A DNA stretch of 54,709 nucleotides from Rhodospirillales bacterium RIFCSPLOWO2_02_FULL_58_16 (lineage in GTDB: Bacteria; Pseudomonadota; Alphaproteobacteria; Rhodospirillales; 2-02-FULL-58-16): NCBI GenBank assembly GCA_001830425.1, contig MIAA01000036.1, forward strand, positions 1-54,709, read 5' to 3'. This document shows positions 1-8,906 of this stretch, piece by piece. The first letter of the stretch is position 1. Each line of letters begins with the position of its first letter. A program made the translations under genes and the position numbers. The notes under the pieces were generated by a model. It was not told where the DNA came from. It was given only the letters and a program-made list of their open reading frames with translations, and did not search any database.

Positions 1-82
1 TACGATTTCTTGCAAATCCGACTACGTCAAATCGCTAAAACCACTCGGCAAATCAAGGGCGTTCGGAGTTTTTAACAGGGGA

Positions 83-2131
83 CTAAATATCTATATTCCC
101 GGTGAAGCGGGCGTTTTCCTGAATAAAGGCGAGGCGGAGTTCCGGCTTGCGGCCCATCAGGCTTTCCACCAGATCGGCGGTGTTCTTGGCTTCGACTATT
201 TCCTCGGAACTGTGGCCGGTCGGGATGGTGACCCTCAGCAGGGTGCGGTTGGCCGGACTCATCGTAGTTTCCTTCAACTGGTTCGAAGGCATTTCGCCCA
301 GGCCCTTGAAGCGGCTGATTTCTATTTTGCTCCTGCCCGTGAACTGCTTTTTCAGAAGCTCTTCCTTGTGAGCGTCGTCCCGCGCATACATGGTCTTGCC
401 CCCTTGCGAGATGCGGTACAGAGGCGGCATGGCGAGGTAAAGGTGATTGTTTTCGATCAGCTTCGGCATTTCCCTGAAGAAGAAAGTCATCAACAAAGAG
501 GCGATATGAGCGCCGTCAACGTCGGCGTCGGTCATGATGATGATCTTTTCGTAACGCAGGGCCGCGTCATCGTAGGTCTTTCCCGATCCGCAGCCCATGG
601 CCTCGATCAGGTCGCGCAGTTCCTGATTGGCCATCATCTTTTCGGCGGTAGCGCTGGCGACGTTGAGAATTTTGCCGCGCAGGGGCAAGATAGCCTGATT
701 CAACCGCTCGCGGGCCTGCTTGGCGGAGCCGCCGGCGGAATCTCCCTCGACGATGAACAACTCGGCGCCGTCGGCGGTGTTGCAGGTGCAGTCGGTGAGC
801 TTTCCCGGCAAACGCAGGCGTCGGGTCGCCGAGGCGCGCTTGGTTTCCCTGGACTTGCGGCGACGGTTGCGCTCATCGGCGCGCTCGATGACATGATCCA
901 GCAGCGCCTTGGCGCCGGCCGTATCGCCGGAAAGCCAGTGATCAAAGTGATCGCGTATGCCGGCCTCGACCAATCTGGCGGCTTCCGGCGTCGATAGTTT
1001 TTCCTTGGTCTGGCCCTGAAACTGGGGATCAGGAATGAACACGGACAGCATCAGGCGGGCGCCGCTGACCACGTCTTCAGCCGTGATCTTGGCCGCCTGC
1101 TTGTTGTTGGTCAGTTCGCCGTAGGCCTTAAGCCCCTTGGTCAAGGCCGAGCGCAAGCCCATCTCATGGGTGCCGCCCTGGGTGGTGGGAATGGTGTTGC
1201 AGTAGGAGTTGAAGAATTCATCCTCGTCAAGCGTCCACGCCGCCGCCCACTCGACCTTGCCGGAGCCACCGTTCAACTTGGCCTGCCCGGAGAAAATGGT
1301 CGAGGTCAGGGTTCGGCAATCCTTCAGCGTTGAATTGAGGAAGTCGGTAAGCCCGCCCGGAAAGTGCAGGGTGTCCGACGGCGGCGTGTCGTCGCCCCCT
1401 TTGATCAGGGACGGATCGCATAACCAGCGGATTTCCACGCCCCGAAACAGATAGGCCTTGGAGCGGGCCATGCGGTAGAGCAGGGCGGGGCGGAACTTGT
1501 GCATCGCGCCGAATATCTGCGGGTCAGGATGAAAAGTAACGGTGGTGCCTCGGCGGTTTTGCACCGCCCCCTCGTTTTTCAGCGGCCCTTCCGGTCGGCC
1601 CCGGCTGTAGGACTGGCTCCACAAGTTGCGGTCCCGCGCCACCTGCACCAAAAAATAATCGGAAAGGGCGTTAACGACGGAAACCCCGACGCCGTGCAAA
1701 CCGCCCGATGTCTCATAGACCTTGCCGCTGAACTTGCCGCCCGAATGCAGGGTGGTGAGGATCACCTCCAGCGCCGATTTGTTCTTGAACTTGGGGTGGG
1801 GATCAACGGGGATGCCGCGACCGTTATCGCTGATGGTAAGAATATTGCCTTCCTTTAACTCGATGTCGATGCGTCCGGCATGGCCCGCCACTGCCTCGTC
1901 CATCGAATTATCGATAACCTCCGCCGCCAGATGGTGCAACGCTCTCTCATCGGTGCCGCCGATGAACATGCCGGGGCGCAGCCGCACCGGCTCCAGTCCC
2001 TCAAGAACCTCGATATCCTTGGCGGAATAGCTCTGCCCGTCGTCCTTGGCGGCGCCGCCCTTGGCGCGTGCGCTCTTGGCGGAAACGCTTCCGGCGGGCT
2101 TTTTCTCGACATGTTGAAACAGGTCGCTCAT
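83..2131 (-). CDS. parE: DNA topoisomerase IV subunit B (ParE)
   Basis: ATPase subunit of topoisomerase IV, which decatenates daughter chromosomes with ParC. The 682-aa product shows the GHKL ATPase signatures in order: EVIDNSMDEA (Bergerat N box), DNGRGIPVD, and the GGLHGVGVSVVNALS lid. These are followed by the TOPRIM motifs EGDSAGGSAK and DADVDGAHI, and a C-terminal SRFKGLGEM block. The length is shorter than typical GyrB (~800 aa, with an insert) and fits alphaproteobacterial ParE. An Ala/Lys-rich N-terminal ~30 residues precedes the conserved core. It stands alone on the minus strand, with no parC next to it in the window. ParE rather than GyrB is a call from length and motif context and is fairly secure. 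Confidence 0.93.
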   Translation of the reverse strand: MSDLFQHVEKKPAGSVSAKSARAKGGAAKDDGQSYSAKDIEVLEGLEPVRLRPGMFIGGTDERALHHLAAEVIDNSMDEAVAGHAGRIDIELKEGNILTISDNGRGIPVDPHPKFKNKSALEVILTTLHSGGKFSGKVYETSGGLHGVGVSVVNALSDYFLVQVARDRNLWSQSYSRGRPEGPLKNEGAVQNRRGTTVTFHPDPQIFGAMHKFRPALLYRMARSKAYLFRGVEIRWLCDPSLIKGGDDTPPSDTLHFPGGLTDFLNSTLKDCRTLTSTIFSGQAKLNGGSGKVEWAAAWTLDEDEFFNSYCNTIPTTQGGTHEMGLRSALTKGLKAYGELTNNKQAAKITAEDVVSGARLMLSVFIPDPQFQGQTKEKLSTPEAARLVEAGIRDHFDHWLSGDTAGAKALLDHVIERADERNRRRKSRETKRASATRRLRLPGKLTDCTCNTADGAELFIVEGDSAGGSAKQARERLNQAILPLRGKILNVASATAEKMMANQELRDLIEAMGCGSGKTYDDAALRYEKIIIMTDADVDGAHIASLLMTFFFREMPKLIENNHLYLAMPPLYRISQGGKTMYARDDAHKEELLKKQFTGRSKIEISRFKGLGEMPSNQLKETTMSPANRTLLRVTIPTGHSSEEIVEAKNTADLVESLMGRKPELRLAFIQENARFTGNIDI

Positions 2132-2212
2132 GGTCCGTATCCTAGAAATCCTTCAGGCTTATGACAGGCATGATACGGTATATGTTAAAGAAAATATAAC
2201 AATATATTGTGG

Positions 2213-2293
2213 CTACCCGATCAGCAGCCACAAATAACCGGCCAGAACAAGGGAGAACAGCGTCGCAAAATCCTGCATGAATGATGTAGGCAT
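2213..2293 (-). CDS. Small 26-aa membrane protein (unlisted short gene)
   Basis: A 26-codon reading frame begins ATG at 2293 and ends TAG at 2213. A consensus GGAGG Shine-Dalgarno sits nine bases upstream. The product has a short polar N-terminus (MPTSFMQDF), then one hydrophobic stretch (TLFSLVLAGYLWLLIG) long enough for a single membrane span. It lies alone between parE and the metallophosphoesterase. Size and topology recall small accessory subunits of membrane complexes, but I recognise no family. The ribosome site is the main support; without it the frame would not be reported. Confidence 0.5.
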   Translation of the reverse strand: MPTSFMQDFATLFSLVLAGYLWLLIG

Positions 2294-2364
2294 AGTAGGA
2301 AACCTCCATTATTGAAATGTAAGAACATATCAATAACCATGCGCGAACATTTTAGCAACATAAA

Positions 2365-3321
2365 TTATTTCGGGGTCTTTTTCTTCAGGGTAATGAGGGT
2401 CGCTTCTCCTCTGCTGAAGAAGCGCACGGGCACTCCGGAGGCGCCGATGCCGGGGCTGGTGTAGCCGGTCATATCACCGCATTTCCACCAGCCGGAGACA
2501 AACCGGTGATCGCGGATCAGGCGGGTCATGATCGGACGTCCTCCGGGCAGGCAGACCTGGCCGCCGTGAGTGTGTCCGCACAGATACAATGAATATCCCT
2601 TCCGTGACGCTTCGTTGGCCATTTCCGGGGAATGGACCAGGGCGATCTTGAAATCGTCTCCCGGCGGCGTCAGCGCCGCGTGGGCCATCGGGGTAAAAAA
2701 GCGGTTCACGTCATCAAGGCCGGTGATGTGGAGCCGCGCTCCGTTACGCTCCAGGGAAACCGATTCGTTGACAAGAACCCGGATGCCCAGCCTTTCCAGG
2801 CCCTTCGCCATGCGATGATCATCATGGTTGCCGAGGGTGGCGTAGATGCCGTCTTCGGCCCTGACGGCACCGGCTATTTTAGCCATGGGGTCGAGGATCA
2901 GCCGAAGGGGAAAGGGCCTGTCATTTTGATAGTCTCCGGTCATCACGCACAAATCAAATTGATGCCCTCTCACCGTCGAGATGATTGCCGCATCCAGGCC
3001 CGGCGCCATATCCAGATGAAAGTCGGTCAGGTGAAGGATGCGATAGCCGTCAAACTCATCGGGAAGGTCGGCGAAGGCAATCTGAAAGGAGTTAAGATGA
3101 ATATCCAGCGCGTTGCGAAATCCGTAACGGTACAACCCGAAGCGCCTGACGACGGCGCCGAACAAAGTAACGGAATGCTTGATTATTCCCGGCTCATGAT
3201 GGCTCAGCATGCCGAGCGGCGTGCTGCGCCGCGCATTCCCCTCGATCACGACGCGATTTTGTTTCCACAGGCGTCGATGATCTTTTTCGACCGCCGCCCG
3301 TTCTTTGCAGGGATAAACCAT
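2365..3321 (-). CDS. Calcineurin-like metallophosphoesterase (YaeI-like)
   Basis: Predicted metal-dependent phosphoesterase. Visible metal-ligand motifs of the family are TDFHLD (D-x-H), MTGDYQND (GD), LGNHDDH (GNHD), an isolated VHSPE histidine, and GHTHGGQ near residue 245. The arrangement matches the YaeI/YkuE branch of membrane-associated phosphodiesterases, some of which act on lipid-linked substrates; the true substrate cannot be told. The first ~40 residues are basic and not conserved-looking, and no good ribosome site precedes the codon at 3321. A start at the later Met (MLSHHEPG, about residue 38) is possible. The gene is divergent from the proline-rich protein at 3385. Confidence 0.8.
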   Translation of the reverse strand: MVYPCKERAAVEKDHRRLWKQNRVVIEGNARRSTPLGMLSHHEPGIIKHSVTLFGAVVRRFGLYRYGFRNALDIHLNSFQIAFADLPDEFDGYRILHLTDFHLDMAPGLDAAIISTVRGHQFDLCVMTGDYQNDRPFPLRLILDPMAKIAGAVRAEDGIYATLGNHDDHRMAKGLERLGIRVLVNESVSLERNGARLHITGLDDVNRFFTPMAHAALTPPGDDFKIALVHSPEMANEASRKGYSLYLCGHTHGGQVCLPGGRPIMTRLIRDHRFVSGWWKCGDMTGYTSPGIGASGVPVRFFSRGEATLITLKKKTPK

Positions 3322-3384
3322 TTATTAACCATACCCGTTGTTTAATGAATGCGTATTTAATCTGAATCTCAAGAAGGCTACTAC

Positions 3385-3771
3385 ATGGCGGATGACCGCA
3401 TTCTCATTGCCGCCGTCAGCGCTACCGTTATCGGCGTCGCCGTCTCGATGGCGGCTCCTTTTGATCGGGCCGGTTGGTCTCCCGGCGTTAAATACGATAT
3501 CACGCCCCTGGTGTCATTAGACTTGCCGCCGATTCAGACATTACGGGAAATGCCTCCGCCGCCCCCGGAAACATCGACGGCATATGACGCGCCGCTTGTT
3601 GAACTGCCGGCAAAGCCCTCTCCCGCCAAGGCTTCTCCTCCGCCGAAACAGCAGACCATGCTCAAAACCGTTGTCGCTTCCTCAAGGCATCCGTTCGCCC
3701 CGCCGCCGCCGGCGATGCCGATCATCCGCGTTGAAAGCCGGACGTTGGCTCCGTTGACTCTCGATAATTAG
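3385..3771 (+). CDS. Proline-rich exported or membrane-anchored hypothetical protein
   Basis: A 128-aa protein with an N-terminal hydrophobic segment (ILIAAVSATVIGVAVSMAAPF) that could be a signal anchor. The rest is low-complexity and rich in Pro, Ala and Ser (PPPPPETS, PPPPAMPII), like periplasmic spacer regions. No catalytic motif is visible and I do not recognise the family. An AAGAAGG stretch upstream of the ATG may serve as ribosome site. It is convergent with the channel gene at 3776, four bases away. Codon bias matches the neighbours, so it is probably a real gene. Confidence 0.6.
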   Translation: MADDRILIAAVSATVIGVAVSMAAPFDRAGWSPGVKYDITPLVSLDLPPIQTLREMPPPPPETSTAYDAPLVELPAKPSPAKASPPPKQQTMLKTVVASSRHPFAPPPPAMPIIRVESRTLAPLTLDN

Positions 3772-3775
3772 GATT

Positions 3776-4876
3776 TCAGGTAGCTCGCCGCGCCGCCTCT
3801 TCTTCGATCATTTTCATCAACTCGGGCCGGCTGGCGGCGATATGCCGGAAGTCCGCCACGTCGAGTTCAAGAAGCACGCAGGGTTTGGAAGCGACTACGG
3901 TGACGCTTCGCGGCGCCCCGGTTATAAGCGCCATCTCGCCGAAGAACTGGTTGTTACGCAACCGCACGGACCCGGAAGGCGTCCGCACCTTCACCTCGCC
4001 CGAAACGATGAAGTACATCGATTCTCCGGGCGTTCCTTTTTGGATTATCGTCTGGCCTTTCGAAAATTCATTCCGCCTAAGCAGGCGGGCGACCTCGGCG
4101 ATTACGCCGGGACCGATCTTGCTGAAGAAGGGGACCTTGGCCACAAGGTCCCAGTTATGCAGAAATTCACGTCGTTTGAGTTCGTCAGCAAAGCCGGAGG
4201 CGAGAATTCCCGCCAACAGGGCGAACGTGCCGATGCCGCAAACCATAGTTATGCCGGCAAGGACGCGCCCCGGAAAAGAGAGGGGAGTGACATCGCCGTA
4301 CCCCGTCGTAGTGAGAGTGACGATCGCCCACCACATGGCCAGCGGAGTGCTGCCGAACTGCGCCGGCTGGCCCGGTCCTTCGATCAGATGCATCAGTGTT
4401 CCGGAAGTAATCAGAATGATGGCAAAGCTGAGCAGCACGGACAGCAATGAGTCGGCGGCATTGCCGAGCACCCGCCCGAGCAGCGCAAGCCCCATCGAAT
4501 AGCGAACGAGCTTCAGAATGCATAGAAGGGCGAAAATATCCGGGATGTTGGAAGTCGCCCCAAGGAGTTCCATAATCGGAACCGTAACGGCGGCAAGCAC
4601 GTCGATCCAGGCCAATCCCGTCTTCAGATAGGCCGTGACGCCCTTCATTCCTTTTTGATCGTTATTCTTCGCCTCTCTCGCCCGCAACAGCAGATCGATG
4701 AAAAAGAAAACCGTCGCCGCCCGGGTAACGGCCATGGTCAACCAACCCCAATCAGCGGCGGCTAGATAATCCGTGCCGGCCAACGTAACCAGAAGGGTCG
4801 CGCCGACGACCGCGCCGACGGCGAGCGGCGGCAGAATGAACGAAGAATCAGGCGCGTTCTCATTAGTATCGGACAT
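3776..4876 (-). CDS. Cyclic-nucleotide-gated K+ channel (MloK1-type)
   Basis: A 366-aa inner-membrane ion channel. Several hydrophobic segments fill residues ~15-160. A pore loop carries the K+ selectivity filter TTTGYGD at about 189-195, followed by the inner pore helix. A C-terminal cyclic-nucleotide-binding domain (residues ~245-355) shows the phosphate-binding cassette FGEMALITGAPRSVTV. Size and layout match the prokaryotic CNG channel MloK1 (~355 aa) rather than two-domain Kch proteins. cAMP would be the expected ligand by family. No linked cyclase is seen nearby. It stands alone between convergent and tandem neighbours. Confidence 0.88.
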   Translation of the reverse strand: MSDTNENAPDSSFILPPLAVGAVVGATLLVTLAGTDYLAAADWGWLTMAVTRAATVFFFIDLLLRAREAKNNDQKGMKGVTAYLKTGLAWIDVLAAVTVPIMELLGATSNIPDIFALLCILKLVRYSMGLALLGRVLGNAADSLLSVLLSFAIILITSGTLMHLIEGPGQPAQFGSTPLAMWWAIVTLTTTGYGDVTPLSFPGRVLAGITMVCGIGTFALLAGILASGFADELKRREFLHNWDLVAKVPFFSKIGPGVIAEVARLLRRNEFSKGQTIIQKGTPGESMYFIVSGEVKVRTPSGSVRLRNNQFFGEMALITGAPRSVTVVASKPCVLLELDVADFRHIAASRPELMKMIEEEAARRAT

Positions 4877-4918
4877 GGCTTTAATTTTTCTCTTTAATTT
4901 TTTTATTAATGACGTCGC

Positions 4919-5578
4919 TTAACCTTCCCCGATCAGCCCCTTAACGAAGTCGGGCAGTCCGGTCTGTCGGCTCCGTCTCAGGCGCTCGGCGGCGATGATG
5001 GCCTCGACGCCGGAAACGCTGTCTCTGACGTGATGGTTGACGATAATATAATCATAAGCGTCCCAATGACTGATTTCGGATGACGCCTTGGACATGCGTT
5101 CGCGGACCACCGCTTCCGTATCCTGGGCGCGCTTGCGCAGCCGGTGTTCCAGTTCTTGATGGGAGGGCGGCAGAATGAAGATGCTGACCAGATCGTGGCG
5201 GGCGCTATGGGCCAACTGCTGGGTGCCCTGCCAGTCGACATCGAACAGCACGTCCAGGCCTTTCGCCAGCGCCGTTTCCACCGGCGCCCTCGGCGTCCCA
5301 TAGGAATTGGAAAAGACGACGGCATGTTCAAGGAACTCGCCGTTGCTGACCATACGCTTGAACTGCTCCGGCGAAGTGAAGTAGTAGTCCCGGCCATCCT
5401 CCTCGCCGGGGCGCGGCGGACGGGTGGTGGTCGAGATCGACATGCTGAGATTCTCGTCGCGTTCAAGGAGTTCACGCGAAATCGTCGTCTTGCCGGCGCC
5501 CGACGGCGAGGACAGGACCAGCATCATGCCTCGGCGCTTGATTTTATGTTGGTTACTCAATGTTTTGCACCTGCTCAC
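4919..5578 (-). CDS. gmk: Guanylate kinase
   Basis: Phosphorylates GMP to GDP with ATP. The product has the P-loop SSPSGAGKTT near its start, then STTTRPPRPGEEDGRDYYF (GMP-binding), and the VDWQG and IFILPPS strands of the family. It lies immediately downstream of yicC on the minus strand and overlaps its end, the usual alphaproteobacterial yicC-gmk pairing. The start is uncertain: the listed codon at 5578 is GTG inside yicC. A TTG at 5560, with GAGCAGG nine bases upstream and overlapping the yicC stop by eight bases, or the ATG-ATG pair 17-18 codons into the frame, are good alternatives. The core is unaffected. Confidence 0.93.
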   Translation of the reverse strand: MSRCKTLSNQHKIKRRGMMLVLSSPSGAGKTTISRELLERDENLSMSISTTTRPPRPGEEDGRDYYFTSPEQFKRMVSNGEFLEHAVVFSNSYGTPRAPVETALAKGLDVLFDVDWQGTQQLAHSARHDLVSIFILPPSHQELEHRLRKRAQDTEAVVRERMSKASSEISHWDAYDYIIVNHHVRDSVSGVEAIIAAERLRRSRQTGLPDFVKGLIGEG

Positions 5579-6455
5579 GGAGTTGATCGATAATCGACTT
5601 TAAATTCAGGCCCAGACGGGTCATTTCTACGTCCGGCGATTTGGAACATAGCGTATTGGTCTCGCGGCTGAATTCCTGGCATAAAAAATCGAACTTGCGG
5701 CCGATAGCTCCGTCGTCCTCCCCGAGCAATCCCCTGGCTGTCGCCACATGGGCGTCCAGACGGTCAAGTTCCTCGCGTATATCGGACTTTATAAGCAGCA
5801 GCGCCGCCTCCTGGGCAAGCCGTTCTTCGGGCAGGGCAGGGGTCGCCTCCAGCAGTTCCGCCACCTGGGCCTTGAGGCGTTTCTTCATGGCGGCGGGCTG
5901 GAGGGTGGCGAGAACTTTAACCTCGCCGAGCAGCCGCTCCATATGTTCAAGCTGAGATAACAGTACGCCGGCGAGATGCTTTCCCTCTCCGGCGCGCATG
6001 GCGCTCAGAGATATAACGGCTGCGTCCAGATCGGCGAGAAGCGCCTCGTCAAGAGCGCGGCACGTCTCCTCCGGCGGTTCGCCGTCCGCCGTCGTTTCAA
6101 TAACGCCGCGCAGGGCAAGCAGACCGTCTATGCTCGGCGGGGCAAGCTCCGGCATGCTCTTTTTGATTTCCGGCAACAGGGAGAGATAGCCGGCCAGCAT
6201 CCGGCGGTTAATGCGCACATTGTTTTCGGCCCGGCCCCAATCAATGGTCAGGGTTACCGACACATTGCCGCGATGAAGGCGGCTCTTGACGCGCTCGCGC
6301 ACCGGCTGTTCCAGACACTCGAAACCGGACGCCGTCCGGCAGCGGATGTCCAGCCCCTTGCCGTTGACGCTTTTTAACTCCCAGGTCCAGGAACAAGTAT
6401 CTTCCTGTCCTTCGCTATGTCCCCGGATGCGGGCGAAGCCGGTCATGGAATTCAC
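5553..6455 (-). CDS. yicC: YicC/YloC-family endoribonuclease
   Basis: A 300-aa protein with the hallmark N-terminus MNSMTGFAR and a C-terminal block with EFSRETNTLCSKSPD and LGLNLKSIIDQLREQVQNIE. The latter is the DUF1732 region. E. coli YicC has been shown to be an endoribonuclease affecting small-RNA turnover; other members are only inferred to share this. It is co-transcribed with gmk (26-base overlap by the listed starts). Full length for the family, with no missing segments. Confidence 0.9.
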   Translation of the reverse strand: MNSMTGFARIRGHSEGQEDTCSWTWELKSVNGKGLDIRCRTASGFECLEQPVRERVKSRLHRGNVSVTLTIDWGRAENNVRINRRMLAGYLSLLPEIKKSMPELAPPSIDGLLALRGVIETTADGEPPEETCRALDEALLADLDAAVISLSAMRAGEGKHLAGVLLSQLEHMERLLGEVKVLATLQPAAMKKRLKAQVAELLEATPALPEERLAQEAALLLIKSDIREELDRLDAHVATARGLLGEDDGAIGRKFDFLCQEFSRETNTLCSKSPDVEMTRLGLNLKSIIDQLREQVQNIE

Positions 6456-6499
6456 GGACGGTATTCTCCTGTTCGATCATAGAGAACCGGAAGTTTTTA

Positions 6500-6569
6500 C
6501 CTCCCCTAACCCCTCCTTGGTAAGGGGAGAAAAATTCCTCCCCTTACCAAGGGGAGGTCAGGAGGGGTT
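6500..6569. repeat. Palindromic intergenic repeat (REP-like hairpin)
   Basis: A perfect 15-bp inverted repeat (CCTTGGTAAGGGGAG at 6515-6529, complement at 6538-6552) encloses an 8-base A/T loop. A second layer of imperfect C- and G-rich arms (CCTCCCCTAACCCCTCC on the left, GGAGGTCAGGAGGGGTT on the right) extends it to ~70 bp. It sits between the helicase 3' end and the yicC 5' end. This form is typical of REP/BIME-like elements; it lacks a T-tract on the minus strand that would make a clear terminator. Confidence 0.75.
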
Positions 6570-6595
6570 AAATTGCGCGAAACATCTGCTGGATT

Positions 6596-8032
6596 CTACT
6601 CGTTCGGCTTGGCCGGCCTCAGCAGGAAAGCGGGGGTATGAACGCCCGCGCCGAAGGTCGGCTTGTTGCTCGGCTCTCTTTCCCTTTCAGGCTTTTTAGC
6701 GGTTTCTTTTTTGGCCTCAATCGGCTTGGGCGGAGTTTCCTTTATTTCCGGGCGGCGTGTTTCCTGTTTACGCCCTCGGCCCCGTTCGCGTCCCCGTTCG
6801 CGCCCGGCGTGCGGGCGGTCGGAAGCGGCCTCAGGCTCGGCGCTTTGGACGCCGGTAAGTTCGATGCGCGGGATTTCATGGCCGATGATGCCGGCGATGG
6901 CGGCCAGATACTTGCCGTCTTCAGGCGTCGCCAGGGTCAGGGCGCGGCCTTCCTTGCGGGCGCGGCCCGTCCGTCCGATGCGATGCACATAGTCCTCGGC
7001 GTGGGTCGGCACATCAAAGTTAAAGACATGGCTCATGTTGGGGACATCCAGGCCGCGAGCGGCGACATCGCTGCACACCAGGAAGGTGATCTTGTCGTTC
7101 TTGAAGTTGTCCAGCACTTCCATGCGCGACGCTTGAGCCATGTCGCCGTGCAGTTGAGCGGCGTTATAGCCGTGACGGATTAACGACTTGCACAGCACGG
7201 AGACGTCGCGCTTGCGGTTGCAGAAGACCAGGGCGTTCTTGACGGTTTCATTTTTGATGAGTTGACGCAGGGCGGCGCGTTTTTCCTTCTGACCGCCGCC
7301 GGGGCGCTTGCCGTCGCCGTGGGCGACCATCACCAGTCCCTGGGTTACCATAGCGGTGACGGAGGCCGGCGGCGATACCGAGATTTCCTTGGGATTCATC
7401 AGGAAGGCTTCGGCCAGACGACGGATTTCGGGAGCCATGGTGGCCGAGAAGAACAAGGTCTGACGTATCTTGGGAACCAGCGAGACAATACGCTCCACAT
7501 CCGGGATAAAGCCCATGTCAAGCATGCGGTCGGCCTCGTCGATAACCAGAATCTTGACATCGTTGAGAAGCAGCCGGCCGCGATCAAACAGGTCCAGCAG
7601 GCGTCCCGGCGTGGCGATCAGAACGTCCGGCCCACGGTCAATAACGGCGATCTGGTCATTCATCGAGGTGCCGCCGATAATCAGCGCCATGGAGAGCTTT
7701 TGGTGCTTGCCGTAGACTTCGAAGTTGTCGGCGACCTGGGCCGCCAGCTCGCGAGTGGGTTCAAGGATCAGGGTGCGCGGCATCCGCGCCTTGGCCTTGC
7801 CGGCGGCCAGAATGTCGATCATCGGCAGGGTGAACGAGGCCGTCTTGCCGGTGCCTGTTTGGGCGCAACCCATTATGTCGCGGCCCATGAGAATCACCGG
7901 AATGGCTTGCGCCTGGATAGGCGTGGGTTCGGTGTATCCCGCGTCGGCCACCGCCCGCAGAACCTTATCGCCCAGTCCGAGATCAGAAAACTTCATGAGG
8001 TTTGAATTTGACCGGCCAATTGTCAGGGCCAC
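6596..8032 (-). CDS. DEAD-box ATP-dependent RNA helicase (RhlE-like)
   Basis: RNA unwinding or remodelling enzyme. Motifs in order: Q motif (GYTEPTPIQAQAIP), Walker A AQTGTGKTAS, PTRELA, TPGR, DEADRMLDMGF, SAT, VFCNRKRD, DVAARGLDVP and HRIGRTGRA. The C-terminal ~80 residues are Arg/Glu/Lys-rich and low complexity, as in RhlE proteins, and probably help RNA binding. The frame opens at a GTG (8032). An in-frame ATG at 7996 giving MKFSDLGLG is the more family-like start, although no strong ribosome site precedes either. Likely a single-gene unit. Confidence 0.92.
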   Translation of the reverse strand: MALTIGRSNSNLMKFSDLGLGDKVLRAVADAGYTEPTPIQAQAIPVILMGRDIMGCAQTGTGKTASFTLPMIDILAAGKAKARMPRTLILEPTRELAAQVADNFEVYGKHQKLSMALIIGGTSMNDQIAVIDRGPDVLIATPGRLLDLFDRGRLLLNDVKILVIDEADRMLDMGFIPDVERIVSLVPKIRQTLFFSATMAPEIRRLAEAFLMNPKEISVSPPASVTAMVTQGLVMVAHGDGKRPGGGQKEKRAALRQLIKNETVKNALVFCNRKRDVSVLCKSLIRHGYNAAQLHGDMAQASRMEVLDNFKNDKITFLVCSDVAARGLDVPNMSHVFNFDVPTHAEDYVHRIGRTGRARKEGRALTLATPEDGKYLAAIAGIIGHEIPRIELTGVQSAEPEAASDRPHAGRERGRERGRGRKQETRRPEIKETPPKPIEAKKETAKKPEREREPSNKPTFGAGVHTPAFLLRPAKPNE

Positions 8033-8108
8033 TCTTTTTCATTAATTTCGGGGAAATGCCGGGCGAATATCAGGCTTTCTGCCGCTTCTGTCAATGATCG
8101 TCGTGAAT

Positions 8109-8600
8109 CTACAGCGGCGCAGCGATGTTGTAGGAGACAACGCCGCCGCTGAGACGCTTCAGGTCGGCGACCGTCGTCGCAAAAACGCAATGAGGATGTC
8201 CGGCGGGAACGTACAGGGTTTCAAAGCGCTTGAGGCTTCGGTCGATAAGCATGGGCAGCTTGAAAGGAAGTCCCGTCGGAGCGACGCCGCCGACGGAGAA
8301 GCCGGTGGCGCCGCGCACCTCGCCGGCGCCGGCGCCGATGACCTCGCCTTCCATATTAAGCGCTCGCGGCAGGCTTTCCTTCACGCAGGCGCAGTCGCCG
8401 GCGAAGAATACGATCACGAACCGCTTGCCGATCTTGAAAACCTGGGCCTGAACAACGGCGCCCGGTTCAACGCCGAGGGCCGCCGCCGCTTCTTCAGCCG
8501 TGCGGATCGACTTATCAAGCTCGATAATCGTATCTTCGCAGCCGGCCGCCGCCAGGGCGCAGCGAACCTTGGTCACGGATTTTTCATTCAACAAGCTCAT
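8109..8600 (-). CDS. YbaK/EbsC-family aminoacyl-tRNA deacylase
   Basis: A 163-aa stand-alone editing-type domain that hydrolyses misacylated tRNA, by family mostly Cys- or Ala-tRNA(Pro). Visible features are the TAEEAAAALG helix, FKIGKRFVIVFFAGD, and the GATGFSVGGVAPTG loop with the conserved Gly-Gly-Val-x-P, then the H-rich end (PAGHPHCVF). A GGAGG ribosome site lies 6-7 bases before the ATG at 8600. The substrate cannot be assigned from sequence; YbaK, ProX-like or YeaK-type specificities are all possible. Confidence 0.87.
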   Translation of the reverse strand: MSLLNEKSVTKVRCALAAAGCEDTIIELDKSIRTAEEAAAALGVEPGAVVQAQVFKIGKRFVIVFFAGDCACVKESLPRALNMEGEVIGAGAGEVRGATGFSVGGVAPTGLPFKLPMLIDRSLKRFETLYVPAGHPHCVFATTVADLKRLSGGVVSYNIAAPL

Positions 8601-8626
8601 GCCGGAACCTCCATTGGTTTATCCTA

Positions 8627-8901
8627 GGGCCAAGACTCATTAAATTTATGAAATTCTGTGACATCAAAATGACTGAGGGACAAGGAGAATCGGCGAAGAC
8701 GGGCCTGAAGGCCCCCGGCGAGCCGATTTTCCGATGTCCATTCGGTCATTCTGATGTCACCCTTCTCGGGCGCGGCAGAAAAGGCGACCGGACGTCTTCA
8801 AAGGCCTCAACCGTAGCAAATACTACGCTTTTCGGCCTTTTCATAGCCGAATCGCCTTTTCTGCTTCGCGCAGAATTCATGAATTTAATGAGTCTTGACC
8901 C
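8627..8901. mobile_element. MITE-like element with ~31-bp terminal inverted repeats
   Basis: The termini 8627-8658 and 8871-8901 are inverted copies, identical apart from two substitutions and a one-base indel. Inside, GTGACATCAAAATGA (8657-8671) is inverted at 8747-8761, and AGAAAAGGCGA pairs with TCGCCTTTTCT further right, so the ~275-bp unit can fold into a branched cruciform. No protein frame is credible within it. This architecture (long TIRs, no transposase, nested palindromes) fits a miniature inverted-repeat element; the parent transposase is not in the window. It fills the gap between the YbaK gene and the methyltransferase. Confidence 0.72.
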
Positions 8902-8906
8902 CAGGG

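Noticed and set aside
212-997. Long plus-strand open frame opposite parE
   Set aside because: Antisense shadow of the high-GC parE gene; no start signal or family motif.
2142-2333. 63-codon frame overlapping the small-peptide gene
   Set aside because: Uses a different frame without a ribosome site; the GGAGG-led 26-aa frame within it is better supported.
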